DNA of 64,000 bases from Tenacibaculum sp. 190524A02b (GTDB lineage Bacteria > Bacteroidota > Bacteroidia > Flavobacteriales > Flavobacteriaceae): the NCBI RefSeq assembly GCF_964036645.1, contig NZ_OZ038525.1:2812501-2876500 (forward strand). The letters are read 5' to 3'. Positions within the stretch are counted from its first letter, which is position 1, and each line of letters opens with the position of its first letter. Shown piece by piece: positions 9,173 to 18,240 of this stretch. The translations under genes and the position numbers were made by a program. The notes under the pieces were generated by a model. The model made no database searches, was not told where the DNA came from, and worked only from the letters and a program-made list of their open reading frames with translations.

Positions 9173-10618
9173 CTATTTTCTTATATTTTTAATTATAATT
9201 TTAAAGTCTTGTACTTTTTTCTTATTGAGAAAATAAAATACAGGTATATATATTACTAAATATAATAATGGCATTGAAATAAGTTCTACAACACTCGACA
9301 TATTAAATATATTAGTAACTTGTTGAATGTAATATAATATTGCAAAAGGAATAAGTGAAATTAGGATTATTTTTAAAGTATCTACAACTTGATTTAATAA
9401 TCTATAATTAATTAATTTACCACTAAAGTAACCATTTAAGTAAGCGAAGAAAATATTAGTAATGCATAATGACCAAACAATTGCTTCAATACCAAATGGA
9501 ATACTTATTATCAATACTACTATACCTATAATCTTCTTTATTACATCTACTTTTAAGTATAAATCAGTTCTTCCTTTAACCTTTAAAATATTGAGATTAT
9601 ACATATTAATAGGTAAAAAAATTGATGCAATACATAATATTTTAAAATATGGAACAGCTGCAAGCCATTTCTCTCCAAAAATTAGTATGTACATTGGGTT
9701 GGCTACTAAAATTAAAATTAACATTAAGACTGAACTCATTGCTAAAGCTAAACTCAAAATATCAATATACAGCCTTTTTAGTTTAACATTATCATTCTGT
9801 ATTCTAGCAAATACAGGAAATGTAACAGTGTTTAAAACATTTGACATCTGACTTATTGGAAGTTGCCTTAAATTATCTGCATTTGTAAAATATCCTACCA
9901 ATTGTACAGAAAATTTTTTCCCTATTACTATTTTATATAAGTTCAAATACAAGTTAGTCAACAAGCTTGAAATCGTTAGTTTATAACCATAATTAAAATG
10001 TTTTTTAAATACTTTTCTATCAAAAATCATTTTAGGCTTCCACTTATAAAAAAACCATAAGATTAAGGAAAAAGAAACTGCTTGAGATATATTTAAGCCA
10101 ACTAAGCTCCATACCTCAAGACCTGCATAAGCCATAACTAGTCCAGTTAAGGCCCCTATAACTACAGACGGTATTTGGTAAATAAATTGTAATTTAAAAT
10201 TTAAGTCTTTTGTAAACTTTGCTACTTGCACTACATAAAAAGCAGAAATTACAAATGTAATTCCATAAACCCTTAATAATTCCGATAAAATAGGTTGATT
10301 ATAAAACCTTGCCACAAGAGGGGATAATGAAAAAACAATAATGTAGATAAGAGTACTAAAAAATAAATTAGTTAAAAATACTGTACCATAATCCTTTTCT
10401 GTATTATTATTGTTCTGAATCAAAGAAGATGTCATACCACCATCACTCAAGCTTTGTCCAATTGCTACAAAAACAGCTATCATAGCTATTAACCCGAAAT
10501 CTTCAGGCATTAGCAATCGTGCTAAAACAACCTGAACAATAAAATTAATAATTTGGACACTAAACTGCTGAGTAAAAGTCCAAATTACTCCTTTTATAGC
10601 TTGTTTTTTTAAATTCAT
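9173..10618 (-). CDS. Wzx-type lipopolysaccharide/polysaccharide flippase (MOP superfamily)
   Basis: The 481-residue protein begins MNLKKQAIKGVIWTFTQQF, a common start of WzxC/Polysacc_synt_3 flippases. Hydrophobic segments occur along the whole length, consistent with about 12-14 transmembrane helices. LARLLMPEDFGLIAMIAVFVAIG near the N-terminus is the classic motif of this family. It should move the undecaprenyl-linked repeat unit from the cytoplasmic to the periplasmic leaflet of the inner membrane. It works with the EpsG/Wzy-like polymerase encoded at 2608-3810. The start lies about 95 bases downstream of the degenerate nucleotidyltransferase gene. Confidence 0.88.
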   Translation of the reverse strand: MNLKKQAIKGVIWTFTQQFSVQIINFIVQVVLARLLMPEDFGLIAMIAVFVAIGQSLSDGGMTSSLIQNNNNTEKDYGTVFLTNLFFSTLIYIIVFSLSPLVARFYNQPILSELLRVYGITFVISAFYVVQVAKFTKDLNFKLQFIYQIPSVVIGALTGLVMAYAGLEVWSLVGLNISQAVSFSLILWFFYKWKPKMIFDRKVFKKHFNYGYKLTISSLLTNLYLNLYKIVIGKKFSVQLVGYFTNADNLRQLPISQMSNVLNTVTFPVFARIQNDNVKLKRLYIDILSLALAMSSVLMLILILVANPMYILIFGEKWLAAVPYFKILCIASIFLPINMYNLNILKVKGRTDLYLKVDVIKKIIGIVVLIISIPFGIEAIVWSLCITNIFFAYLNGYFSGKLINYRLLNQVVDTLKIILISLIPFAILYYIQQVTNIFNMSSVVELISMPLLYLVIYIPVFYFLNKKKVQDFKIIIKNIRK

Positions 10619-10712
10619 TCGATCTAAAATGTAATCAATAGTTTACCATATATTATAATAATATCATAAAAGTTAAGTTTGATCAGTAACCATTTACAAT
10701 AAATATAACGGA

Positions 10713-11162
10713 TTAATAGTTTTGCTTAATTTTTCTTTTATTTATAAGGTCTATTTTTTTCTCATGCACTTCTTTTCTTAATCCTCTACTTGAAAAATAA
10801 TGTTCTATTTTATTGAAATACAACTTTATTCCTTTTTTTCCACAATAATTTCTATCTGTAAACATCTTAGTAGCATATTCATCACCTATTATACAGACAT
10901 TAATGTGAAATGAGCGAAGTATATCTTCTAGATCTTGTTCTGTAGTATAAGGAACTATTTCATCCATATACTTACATCCTCTCAGTTGAATATATCTTTC
11001 AACCACAGATTGTACTGGTTTATTTCTTACTGAGTGATCTATTGTAGAATCTATTTGTACACTGCAAATCAAATAGTCACATTGTTTTTTTACTTCCGCT
11101 AACATATTTATACATCCAGCATGAGATAAATCAAAAGTACTAAAAGTTGCCCCTACTTTCAT
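10713..11162 (-). CDS. degenerate TagD-like cytidylyl/adenylyltransferase (second copy)
   Basis: The 149-residue protein aligns without gaps over about 136 residues to the intact copy at 14843-15274, about three quarters identical by my count. TagD-type enzymes bind CTP or ATP with an HxGH motif. This copy reads HAGC (residues 14-17), so the second catalytic histidine is lost. Arg119 of the KREH segment is Ile here, and the following SSS is SSR; both fall in the nucleotide-binding RTEGISTT-equivalent region. The reading frame is still open. It lies just downstream of a terminator-like hairpin (11180-11198). It is probably a decaying duplicate, or one that has kept a non-catalytic role. Confidence 0.75.
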   Translation of the reverse strand: MKVGATFSTFDLSHAGCINMLAEVKKQCDYLICSVQIDSTIDHSVRNKPVQSVVERYIQLRGCKYMDEIVPYTTEQDLEDILRSFHINVCIIGDEYATKMFTDRNYCGKKGIKLYFNKIEHYFSSRGLRKEVHEKKIDLINKRKIKQNY

Positions 11163-11179
11163 TTTATTTTTTGTGTAAA

Positions 11180-11198
11180 AAGGAACAAAATGTTCCTT
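11180..11198 (-). terminator. terminator-like hairpin inside the polysaccharide operon
   Basis: Read on the minus strand, AAGGAACA, a 3-base loop and TGTTCCTT form a perfect 8-bp stem followed by a short T run. It sits between the tviB-like stop (11207) and the start of the degenerate TagD-like copy (11162). It could reduce read-through into the flippase and transferase part of the locus. The stem is AT-rich, so its strength is uncertain. Confidence 0.5.
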
Positions 11199-11206
11199 AC
11201 AATTGA

Positions 11207-12490
11207 TTACAAACTATTATACTTTGTATTTTCTTCTAAAACATTTTTCACATCGTATATTATATAATTTTCTTTTTTGAAGCTATCTAAGTTCATTTTC
11301 TTATACTGCTCATGAGCAACAGCTAACACTATAGCATCAAATTTTTCGTCTGGAGATTTTCTCGTAGACTTTAAATTATACTCTTCCTCAACTTCCTCTT
11401 CATCAGCCCAAGGATCAAAAATAGTTACATAGGTACCATAATCTTTTAAAGACTTAACTACATCTACTGCTTTTGTATTACGAACATCAGGGCAATTTTC
11501 TTTAAATGTAATACCCAAAACAAGAATTTTTGCTCCTTTGATTTTAATATCATTTTTAATCATTAGCTTAATTACCTCAGAAGCCACATATTCTCCCATA
11601 CTATCATTTAACCTTCGACCTGCTAGTATTATTTCTGGATGATAACCATACTCTTGAGCTTTTTGAGCTAAATAATAAGGATCTACTCCTATACAATGTC
11701 CTCCTACTAAACCTGGTTTAAATGGTAAAAAATTCCATTTCGTTCCTGCAGCTTCCAATACATCATGAGTATTAATATCCATTAAATTAAAAATTTTTGC
11801 CAATTCATTAACAAAAGCAATATTAATATCCCTTTGTGAATTTTCAATAACCTTAGCTGCTTCTGCTACTTTAATTGTAGGTGCTAAATGAGTTCCTGCA
11901 GTAATTACCGATTTATATAATTTATCAATTTTCTTTCCTATTTCAATTGTTGAACCTGATGTTACTTTAAGTATTTTCTCTACAGTATGTTCTTTATCTC
12001 CTGGGTTTATTCTTTCTGGTGAATATCCTGCATAAAAATCCTGGTTAAATTTCAATCCTGAAACCTGTTCTAATACTGGAATACATTCTTCTTCTGTTGC
12101 TCCAGGATATACAGTAGATTCGTAAATAACTATGTCATCCTTTTTTAACACACTACCTACAGTTTCACTAGCTTTTATTAAAGGAGTTAATATTGGTCGG
12201 TTATTTTTATCAACTGGAGTTGGGACAGTAACTATATAGAAATCACAATCCTTGATATCTTCAGTAGATCTAGAACAATATAACCCTAACTCATTTGAAT
12301 TCTCTTTCAACAAAACAGATTGTAAAATTTCATTTTCTACCTCTAATGTTGAGTCAACCCCAGACATTAACTCATCTATCCTTTCTTGATTTATATCAAA
12401 ACCTACAACTGAATATTTAGTAGCAAATAATCTTGCTAAAGGTAATCCAACATAACCTAATCCTATAATTGCTATTTTTGGTTGTTTCAT
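11207..12490 (-). CDS. UDP-N-acetylhexosamine 6-dehydrogenase (TviB/WbpO-like)
   Basis: The protein is the NAD-dependent dehydrogenase that oxidises UDP-GlcNAc or UDP-GalNAc to the uronic acid. It has the Rossmann motif [38 protein letters not shown], the catalytic cysteine in [11 protein letters not shown] and the C-terminal domain [15 protein letters not shown]. The overall match to Salmonella TviB (VipA) is close. I start at the ATG at 12490 ([10 protein letters not shown]), 2 bases after the tviC-like stop. An ATG 24 bases further upstream would overlap that gene and add eight residues outside the conserved fold. With the neighbouring epimerase it makes UDP-GalNAcA or UDP-GlcNAcA. Confidence 0.9.
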   Translation of the reverse strand: MKQPKIAIIGLGYVGLPLARLFATKYSVVGFDINQERIDELMSGVDSTLEVENEILQSVLLKENSNELGLYCSRSTEDIKDCDFYIVTVPTPVDKNNRPILTPLIKASETVGSVLKKDDIVIYESTVYPGATEEECIPVLEQVSGLKFNQDFYAGYSPERINPGDKEHTVEKILKVTSGSTIEIGKKIDKLYKSVITAGTHLAPTIKVAEAAKVIENSQRDINIAFVNELAKIFNLMDINTHDVLEAAGTKWNFLPFKPGLVGGHCIGVDPYYLAQKAQEYGYHPEIILAGRRLNDSMGEYVASEVIKLMIKNDIKIKGAKILVLGITFKENCPDVRNTKAVDVVKSLKDYGTYVTIFDPWADEEEVEEEYNLKSTRKSPDEKFDAIVLAVAHEQYKKMNLDSFKKENYIIYDVKNVLEENTKYNSL

Positions 12491-12492
12491 TT

Positions 12493-13482
12493 TTATAAAT
12501 TTTCCCAATACCACTTTACAGATTCTTTTAAACCTTCTTGTAAAGAGAACTGTGGATTGTAATTTAGTTTTTCTTTTGCTTTATCAATACTTGCATGAGA
12601 ATGGGGTATGTCCCCAACCCTATTTGGTCCGTAATTAACTTCAATACGATTTATTTTTTTATCAAATTCTGACAAATATTCTTTCAAATACCCTACTAAA
12701 TCATTCAATGTATTTCTATCTCCAAAAGCTACATTATACACTGTATTAATTGCTTGTGGATTATCAGTAATTAATGATAAAATATTAGCTTGTATCACAT
12801 TATCAATATATGTAAAATCTCTGGAAAACGAACCATCACCATTAATAGTTGGTGATTGTCCTTTCATTAATTGACTAACAAATTTAGGTATTACAGCTGC
12901 ATAAGCTCCATTTGGATCTTGTTTCCTTCCAAAGACGTTAAAATAACGTAAACCTATTGTTTCTAACTCATATGTTTTAGAAAAAACATCTGCATATAAC
13001 TCGTTAACATACTTTGTAACTGCATAAGGAGATAAAGGTTTTCCTATTTTATCTTCTATTTTTGGTAAAGCTTCAGAATCTCCATAAGTAGAAGAGCTTG
13101 CTGCATATACGAATCTTTTTACCCCTGCATCTCTAGATGCTACCAACATATTTAAAAACCCATTTATGTTAACATCATTTGAGGTTATAGGATCCTTTAT
13201 TGAGCGAGGAACTGAACCTAATGCGGCTTGGTGTAAAACATAATCTACCTCCGCAACAGCCTTTTTACAGTCATCCAAAACTCTGATATCTCCCTTTAAC
13301 AAAGTAAACTTATTATTCGTAAACAGATGTTCAATATTTTCTTTTTTTCCAGTAGCAAAATTATCTAGACAAACCACCTCATTATTTAACTCAAGAAGTT
13401 TCTCACATAGATTTGAACCTATAAATCCAGCTCCTCCAGTTACTAGTATTTTTTTCCCTTCAAGTTTACTTTCAATTACCAT
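12493..13482 (-). CDS. UDP-N-acetylglucosamine 4-epimerase (TviC/WbpP-like)
   Basis: The 329-residue protein is an extended SDR. It has [15 protein letters not shown] (NAD binding), [19 protein letters not shown] and the catalytic S-x(n)-YxxxK as ASSSTYG with [40 protein letters not shown] is nearly superimposable on TviC/VipB and WbpP. These interconvert UDP-GlcNAc and UDP-GalNAc (and their uronic acids). It stops 2 bases before the preferred tviB-like start, an arrangement also found in Vi-antigen and related loci. This pairing supports a GalNAcA-type sugar in the polymer. Confidence 0.9.
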   Translation of the reverse strand: MVIESKLEGKKILVTGGAGFIGSNLCEKLLELNNEVVCLDNFATGKKENIEHLFTNNKFTLLKGDIRVLDDCKKAVAEVDYVLHQAALGSVPRSIKDPITSNDVNINGFLNMLVASRDAGVKRFVYAASSSTYGDSEALPKIEDKIGKPLSPYAVTKYVNELYADVFSKTYELETIGLRYFNVFGRKQDPNGAYAAVIPKFVSQLMKGQSPTINGDGSFSRDFTYIDNVIQANILSLITDNPQAINTVYNVAFGDRNTLNDLVGYLKEYLSEFDKKINRIEVNYGPNRVGDIPHSHASIDKAKEKLNYNPQFSLQEGLKESVKWYWENL

Positions 13483-13508
13483 CTTTTATAAAAATTAATC
13501 ATGGATTA

Positions 13509-14834
13509 TTATTTCTTACCCACTCTATAATATTCTATTCCTCTTTTTTCTAAATCATTTTTCAAATACTGATTTCTTCCATCAAAAATAACAGGAAGCT
13601 TCAATCTTTCTATTATTTTATTAAAGTCTGGTGAACGAAACTCCTTCCATTCTGTTAATAAAACCATAGCATCTGCATCTTTCAAAGCCTCATATTTATT
13701 CTCAAAATACTCTACATTTCTCTCTCCTTTTAAATAAATTTCCTTTGCTTTTTTTAATGCTTTTGGATCATACACTCTTACTTGAGCTCCCATACGACAC
13801 AGTTCTTTTACAATGTATATTGACGGTGCTTTTCTCATATCATCCGTTCCAGGTTTAAATGACAAACCCCAAACAGCAAAAGTATATTTAGATAAATCTC
13901 TACTAAACCTTGAAATTATTTTATTCAAAAAACACTTCTTTTGTTCTTCATTTACTTTTTCTACAGCACTTATTATCAAAGGTTCATACCCTTGATCTAA
14001 ACTAACTTTTTTAATTGCAGAAATATCTTTAGGAAAACAAGTTCCTCCATACCCTATACCAGGGTAAATAAAACTATATCCGATCCTATTATCAGAACCT
14101 ATTCCTAACCTTACATTACTAATATCAGCACCTACTTTTTCACAAATATTAGCCATTTCATTCATAAATGAAATCTTAGTTGCTAACATTGCATTTGCAG
14201 CATACTTAGTCATTTCAGCTGAGCGAACATCCATGGTTATAAATCGATCATGAGTTCTAAAAAAGGGGCTATACAACTCCTTCATTTTATTAAAGACTAA
14301 TTCAGAATCTCCACCTATAACAACTCGATCTGGTTTCATAAAATCATTTATAGCATCTCCTTCTTTTAAAAACTCTGGATTTGAAACAATATCAAACTTA
14401 ACACGTATTTTTCTTTTATCTAACTCTATCTTAATTGCTTCTCTAACTTTATCTGCTGTTCCTACAGGAACCGTTGATTTATTAACTACAATAAGTTGCT
14501 TTTCCAGAACTTCCCCAATCTTTTCTGCAACATCCATGACTCCTGTTAAATCAGCAGATCCATCTTTATCCATTGGTGTTCCAACTGCAATGAAAACAAC
14601 TTCAACCTCATTAATAACCTCCTTTACATTCGTGGTAAAAATTAAGTTTCCACTTTCCAAGTTCTCAACAACCATTCTTTCAAGACCTGGCTCATATATT
14701 GGAACTTCTCCTTTGTTCAACCTATCAATCTTATCTTTATCAAGATCAACACAAAAAACCTTATTTCCCATTTCAGAAAAACAGGCTCCAGAGACCAAGC
14801 CTACATAACCCACTCCTACAATGGCTATATTCAT
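13509..14834 (-). CDS. ugd: UDP-glucose 6-dehydrogenase
   Basis: The 441-residue protein has the full three-domain UDP-glucose dehydrogenase pattern. It begins MNIAIVGVGYVGLVSGACFSE, then has NKSTVPVGTADK, SNPEFLKEGDAINDFMKPDR and the catalytic cysteine in GYGGTCFPKDI (near residue 262). It ends with WGLSFKPGTDDMRKAPS. The enzyme makes UDP-glucuronic acid from UDP-glucose with two NAD in the cytosol. It is distinct from the TviB-like enzyme two genes downstream, which lacks the Ugd-specific motifs, so the locus can probably make two uronic acids. It starts 8 bases after the intact TagD-like gene. Confidence 0.93.
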   Translation of the reverse strand: MNIAIVGVGYVGLVSGACFSEMGNKVFCVDLDKDKIDRLNKGEVPIYEPGLERMVVENLESGNLIFTTNVKEVINEVEVVFIAVGTPMDKDGSADLTGVMDVAEKIGEVLEKQLIVVNKSTVPVGTADKVREAIKIELDKRKIRVKFDIVSNPEFLKEGDAINDFMKPDRVVIGGDSELVFNKMKELYSPFFRTHDRFITMDVRSAEMTKYAANAMLATKISFMNEMANICEKVGADISNVRLGIGSDNRIGYSFIYPGIGYGGTCFPKDISAIKKVSLDQGYEPLIISAVEKVNEEQKKCFLNKIISRFSRDLSKYTFAVWGLSFKPGTDDMRKAPSIYIVKELCRMGAQVRVYDPKALKKAKEIYLKGERNVEYFENKYEALKDADAMVLLTEWKEFRSPDFNKIIERLKLPVIFDGRNQYLKNDLEKRGIEYYRVGKK

Positions 14835-14842
14835 TTATAAAA

Positions 14843-15274
14843 TTATTTATCTTTGGATTTTAAACTTTCCTTTTGATGAACTTCTTTTCTTAGCCCACTA
14901 CTTGAAAAGCGATGCTCTCTTTTATTGAAGTATAACTTTATCCCTTTTTTCTCGCAATAATCTCTACCTGTAAAACGCTTATTAGCATATTCATCTCCAA
15001 TAATGCGAACATCAATATGAAACGAACGTAAAACATCTTCTAAGTCTTGCTCCGTTGCATAAGGAACTATTTCATCCACATATCTACATCCTTTTAACTG
15101 AATATATCTTTCCACTACAGATTGTACAGGTCTGTTTTTTTCTGGTCTATCCAAAGTCGGATCTGTTTGCAAACCACAAATCAAGTAATCACATTGACGC
15201 TTAGCTTCCTCCAACATCTTTATATGACCTGCATGTAATAAATCAAATGCACTAAATGTTATTCCTACTTTCAT
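14843..15274 (-). CDS. TagD-like adenylyltransferase/cytidylyltransferase (intact copy)
   Basis: The 143-residue protein is a small nucleotidyltransferase of the TagD/glycerol-3-phosphate cytidylyltransferase type. It has the HxGH motif as HAGH (residues 14-17), the NRPVQSVVERYIQLK segment, CRYVDEIVPY and the C-terminal nucleotide-contact stretch KREHRFSSSGLR. All expected catalytic positions are present. It would join a CTP- or ATP-derived nucleotide to a phosphorylated polyol or sugar for the locus, but the substrate is unknown. A paralogue with lost catalytic residues lies at 10713-11162. The two copies bracket ugd and the TviC/TviB-like genes, which suggests duplication within the locus. 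Confidence 0.85.
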   Translation of the reverse strand: MKVGITFSAFDLLHAGHIKMLEEAKRQCDYLICGLQTDPTLDRPEKNRPVQSVVERYIQLKGCRYVDEIVPYATEQDLEDVLRSFHIDVRIIGDEYANKRFTGRDYCEKKGIKLYFNKREHRFSSSGLRKEVHQKESLKSKDK

Positions 15275-15312
15275 TTTCTCTTAATTTTTTGCTAGGCAAA
15301 TATATATATCTT

Positions 15313-16248
15313 CTAATACAAAAAAGAATGTTTCTCTCCTAAATTTATAATTTCTTTATTCCTTATTTCGTGTACCATTTCAATAGACCTCCTTGCTTCA
15401 CTTAATCCAAAACCTTTTCCGTTCAATATTTCTTTATAACTCTCTGTATGCAACTCCGTAAAACCACCACTAAACTCAACCTCCTCTCCATCAACAGTTA
15501 TAGAACGATATGTTCTTTGACCTTTCAATCTAACTTCTACTGGCAGTGATTGTTCATTAATTGACAAAAACCAACGAACTCTTGCTTTTTCAAACTCTAA
15601 ATACCCTGCAGATTTATCATTCTCTCTCAAATGTACAACATTCTCTTGAACATCACCAAAGACCCAAGACAACATATCATAAAAATGTATCCCTATATTT
15701 GTAGCAATACCTCCTGACTTACTTTCATCTCCCTTCCAAGAAACATGATACCATCCACCTCGTGAGGTTATATAAGTCAAATCAACATCATACTTTTCTT
15801 TTTTATTCTCTTTTTCAATTTTGTTTTTTAAAGCAATAATACTCGGATGCAACCTTAATTGTAAAATCGTATTAATTTTATTGCCCGATTCTTTTTCTAT
15901 ATCTTGAAGTGCATCAACATTCCATGGATTCAAAACCAACGGCTTTTCACATATCGCATCAGCACCTCTTCTCAAAGCCATTCTAATATGAGAATCATGT
16001 AAATAATTAGGCGTACAGATACTTACATAATCCAACTTTATATCTAGCTGTCTTTTTATCTTCTCGATATGTCGATCGAAACGTTCAAACTCTACAAAAA
16101 ACTTAGTTTCTGGAAAATAACTATCCATCACCCCAACACTATCAAATTTATCAAGCGCTGCTATTAACTTATTATCGGTATCTTTTATTGCTTTCAAATG
16201 TCTTGGAGCTATATAACCAGCCACTCCAATCATTGCAAAATTCTTCAT
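15313..16248 (-). CDS. Gfo/Idh/MocA-family UDP-GlcNAcA 3-dehydrogenase (WlbA/WbpB-like)
   Basis: The 311-residue protein starts MKNFAMIGVAGYIAPRHLKAI, the distinctive start of WlbA/WbpB enzymes. These oxidise the C3 hydroxyl of UDP-N-acetylglucosaminuronic acid with bound NAD to begin 2,3-diamino-uronic acid synthesis. DSVGVMDSYFPETKFF, the CEKPLVLNPWN motif (Lys of EKP is catalytic in the family) and TNIGIHFYDMLSWVFG are also present. It is the first gene of the visible minus-strand operon. The partner aminotransferase (WbpE/WlbC) and N-acetyltransferase (WbpD/WlbB) are not in this window, so they may lie beyond base 1 or elsewhere. Confidence 0.88.
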   Translation of the reverse strand: MKNFAMIGVAGYIAPRHLKAIKDTDNKLIAALDKFDSVGVMDSYFPETKFFVEFERFDRHIEKIKRQLDIKLDYVSICTPNYLHDSHIRMALRRGADAICEKPLVLNPWNVDALQDIEKESGNKINTILQLRLHPSIIALKNKIEKENKKEKYDVDLTYITSRGGWYHVSWKGDESKSGGIATNIGIHFYDMLSWVFGDVQENVVHLRENDKSAGYLEFEKARVRWFLSINEQSLPVEVRLKGQRTYRSITVDGEEVEFSGGFTELHTESYKEILNGKGFGLSEARRSIEMVHEIRNKEIINLGEKHSFLY

Positions 16249-16360
16249 AAATAAAAAATTATCACCCCAAAACCAAACATCAACAGCCTCACTCCTACAC
16301 AGGGAAAACTTTAGCCAACGAATTTACAAAAAATGAAATTCTCAAATTCTTTTTAAACAA

Positions 16361-16392
16361 AAAATCCTCATCAGGTATTGATGAGGATTTTT
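16361..16392 (-). terminator. rho-independent terminator after the tRNA/GIY-YIG cluster
   Basis: A 12-bp perfect stem (AAAATCCTCATC on the plus strand pairing with GATGAGGATTTT) has a 7-base loop. On the minus strand it ends in a T run. It lies 6 bases after the chimeric tRNA-like sequence and would end the tRNA-Val transcript before the polysaccharide locus. Confidence 0.8.
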
Positions 16393-16397
16393 ATTTG

Positions 16398-16853
<456 letters not shown>

Positions 16854-16862
16854 TCAAGGTTG

Positions 16863-16937
16863 TGGGCGCGAAGGGATTCGAACCCCTGACCCCTTGGGTG
16901 TAAACCAAGTGCTCTGAACCAACTGAGCTACGCGCCC
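16863..16937 (-). tRNA. tRNA-Val(TAC), first copy
   Basis: It is identical over all 75 bases to the copy at 16763-16837, with anticodon TAC in a 7-base loop and a fully paired acceptor stem. It is the promoter-proximal tRNA of the cluster: a strong Bacteroidota promoter ends about 20 bases upstream. Confidence 0.95.
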
Positions 16938-16957
16938 TTGCTTGTTAATTGCGGATG

Positions 16958-16987
16958 CAAATATATAACTATTTTTAGAATTGACAA
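16958..16987 (-). promoter_or_regulatory. Bacteroidota-type promoter of the tRNA-Val cluster
   Basis: On the minus strand TTG, 19 bases, then TATATTTG match the -33/-7 consensus (TTTG ... TAnnTTTG) of the primary sigma factor of this phylum. The box ends 20 bases before the first tRNA-Val. Confidence 0.7.
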
Positions 16988-17007
16988 CACTTTTTTTAAA
17001 CTTTTTT

Positions 17008-18219
17008 TCATAAAATTTCAGCCACCACAAAAGTACTCCCTCCTATATATGCTATATCTTTATCTTTCAAATTAGCCTTCATTGACACAAAAGCCTCTTT
17101 TACAGAAGAAAAACCTCTACCTATCAATCCACATTCTTTTGCTTTCTCTTGTAACTCTTTTTCTGAAAGTCCTCTTGGAATTTTTGGCTTACAAAAATAA
17201 TACGTTGCTTTTTTAGGAAACATTGGTAATACTTCTTCTAATTTTTTATCAGCAACTACACCTAAAACAATATGTAGATTTTCATATTTTTCTTCTTGTA
17301 ATTGTTTTAGCGTATAAAAAAGTCCTTCTTTATTATGCGCTGTATCACAAATTATTTTTGGTGAATCTTGTAAAACTTGCCACCTTCCTTTTAAATTAGT
17401 ATTCTTTACTACATTTAAAAAACCCCGTTCAATATCTGATTTTAAAATCACAAAGTCTTTTAGCTTACTTATCGCTTCAATGGCCGTTTTCATATTTTTC
17501 TCCTGATAAGCCCCCAACAAATCCGTTTTATACATTATATCACTTGCATCTGAAGCAAAAAAGATATCAGAATTACATTCTTTAGCTTTATCTAGAAAAA
17601 CCTTTTCTGTTTCAGAATGTCGTTCACCTATGACAACTGGAACTTCTTTTTTTATAATGCCTGCTTTTTCAAAAGCTATTTCTGGCAACGTTTCTCCCAA
17701 AAACTGGGTATGATCTAGCCCTATATTAGTAATCACTGACACTTCAGGAGTTATAATATTTGTTGAATCTAATCTACCTCCTAGACCAACTTCTATAACC
17801 GCTATATCCACCTCCTCTATAGCAAACTCATTAAAAGCCAAACCGACAGTCATTTCAAAGAATGACAATTGTTGTTTTTCTAAAAAAACTTTATTTTTTT
17901 CAATAAAACTAACCACAGAATCTCTAGAGATCTCTTCTCCATTCACCCGAACTCTTTCTGTAAAATTTTTAAGATGTGGTGAAGTATACAAGCCTACTTT
18001 ATAACCAGCTTCCTGTAATATTGATGCTATCATATGACTTGTAGACCCCTTTCCATTAGTGCCTCCTACATGAATTGATTTAAATTGCTTTTCAGGATTT
18101 CCCAAATGTTTAGATAACGCTAAAATATTGGTTAAATCTTTTTTGAATGCAGTTTTACCTTGACGTTGGTACATTGGTAGTTGTCCAAACATCCAATCTA
18201 ATGTTTCTTGATAAGTCAT
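17008..18219 (-). CDS. folC: bifunctional folylpolyglutamate synthase/dihydrofolate synthase
   Basis: The 403-residue protein has the FolC/Mur-ligase ATP-binding loop GGTNGKGSTSHMIASIL (about residues 52-68). It also has SPHLKNFTERVRVNGEEI, GLGGRLDSTNII and TNIGLDHTQFLGETL, with ICDTAHNKEG in the C-terminal domain. It adds glutamate to dihydropteroate and to folates in the cytosol. It lies 21 bases after the tonB-like gene, so it is likely the last gene of the exbB-exbD-tonB-folC operon. That arrangement is plausible for Flavobacteriia but has no functional link that I can see. Confidence 0.95.
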   Translation of the reverse strand: MTYQETLDWMFGQLPMYQRQGKTAFKKDLTNILALSKHLGNPEKQFKSIHVGGTNGKGSTSHMIASILQEAGYKVGLYTSPHLKNFTERVRVNGEEISRDSVVSFIEKNKVFLEKQQLSFFEMTVGLAFNEFAIEEVDIAVIEVGLGGRLDSTNIITPEVSVITNIGLDHTQFLGETLPEIAFEKAGIIKKEVPVVIGERHSETEKVFLDKAKECNSDIFFASDASDIMYKTDLLGAYQEKNMKTAIEAISKLKDFVILKSDIERGFLNVVKNTNLKGRWQVLQDSPKIICDTAHNKEGLFYTLKQLQEEKYENLHIVLGVVADKKLEEVLPMFPKKATYYFCKPKIPRGLSEKELQEKAKECGLIGRGFSSVKEAFVSMKANLKDKDIAYIGGSTFVVAEIL

Positions 18220-18240
18220 TAACTGAATAAAAATTACTTG

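Noticed and set aside
16249..16360. JUMPstart/ops-like element before the polysaccharide locus
   Set aside because: A G-rich stretch is present on the minus strand, but the GGCGGTAGC core is absent and RfaH-type control is not expected in this phylum.
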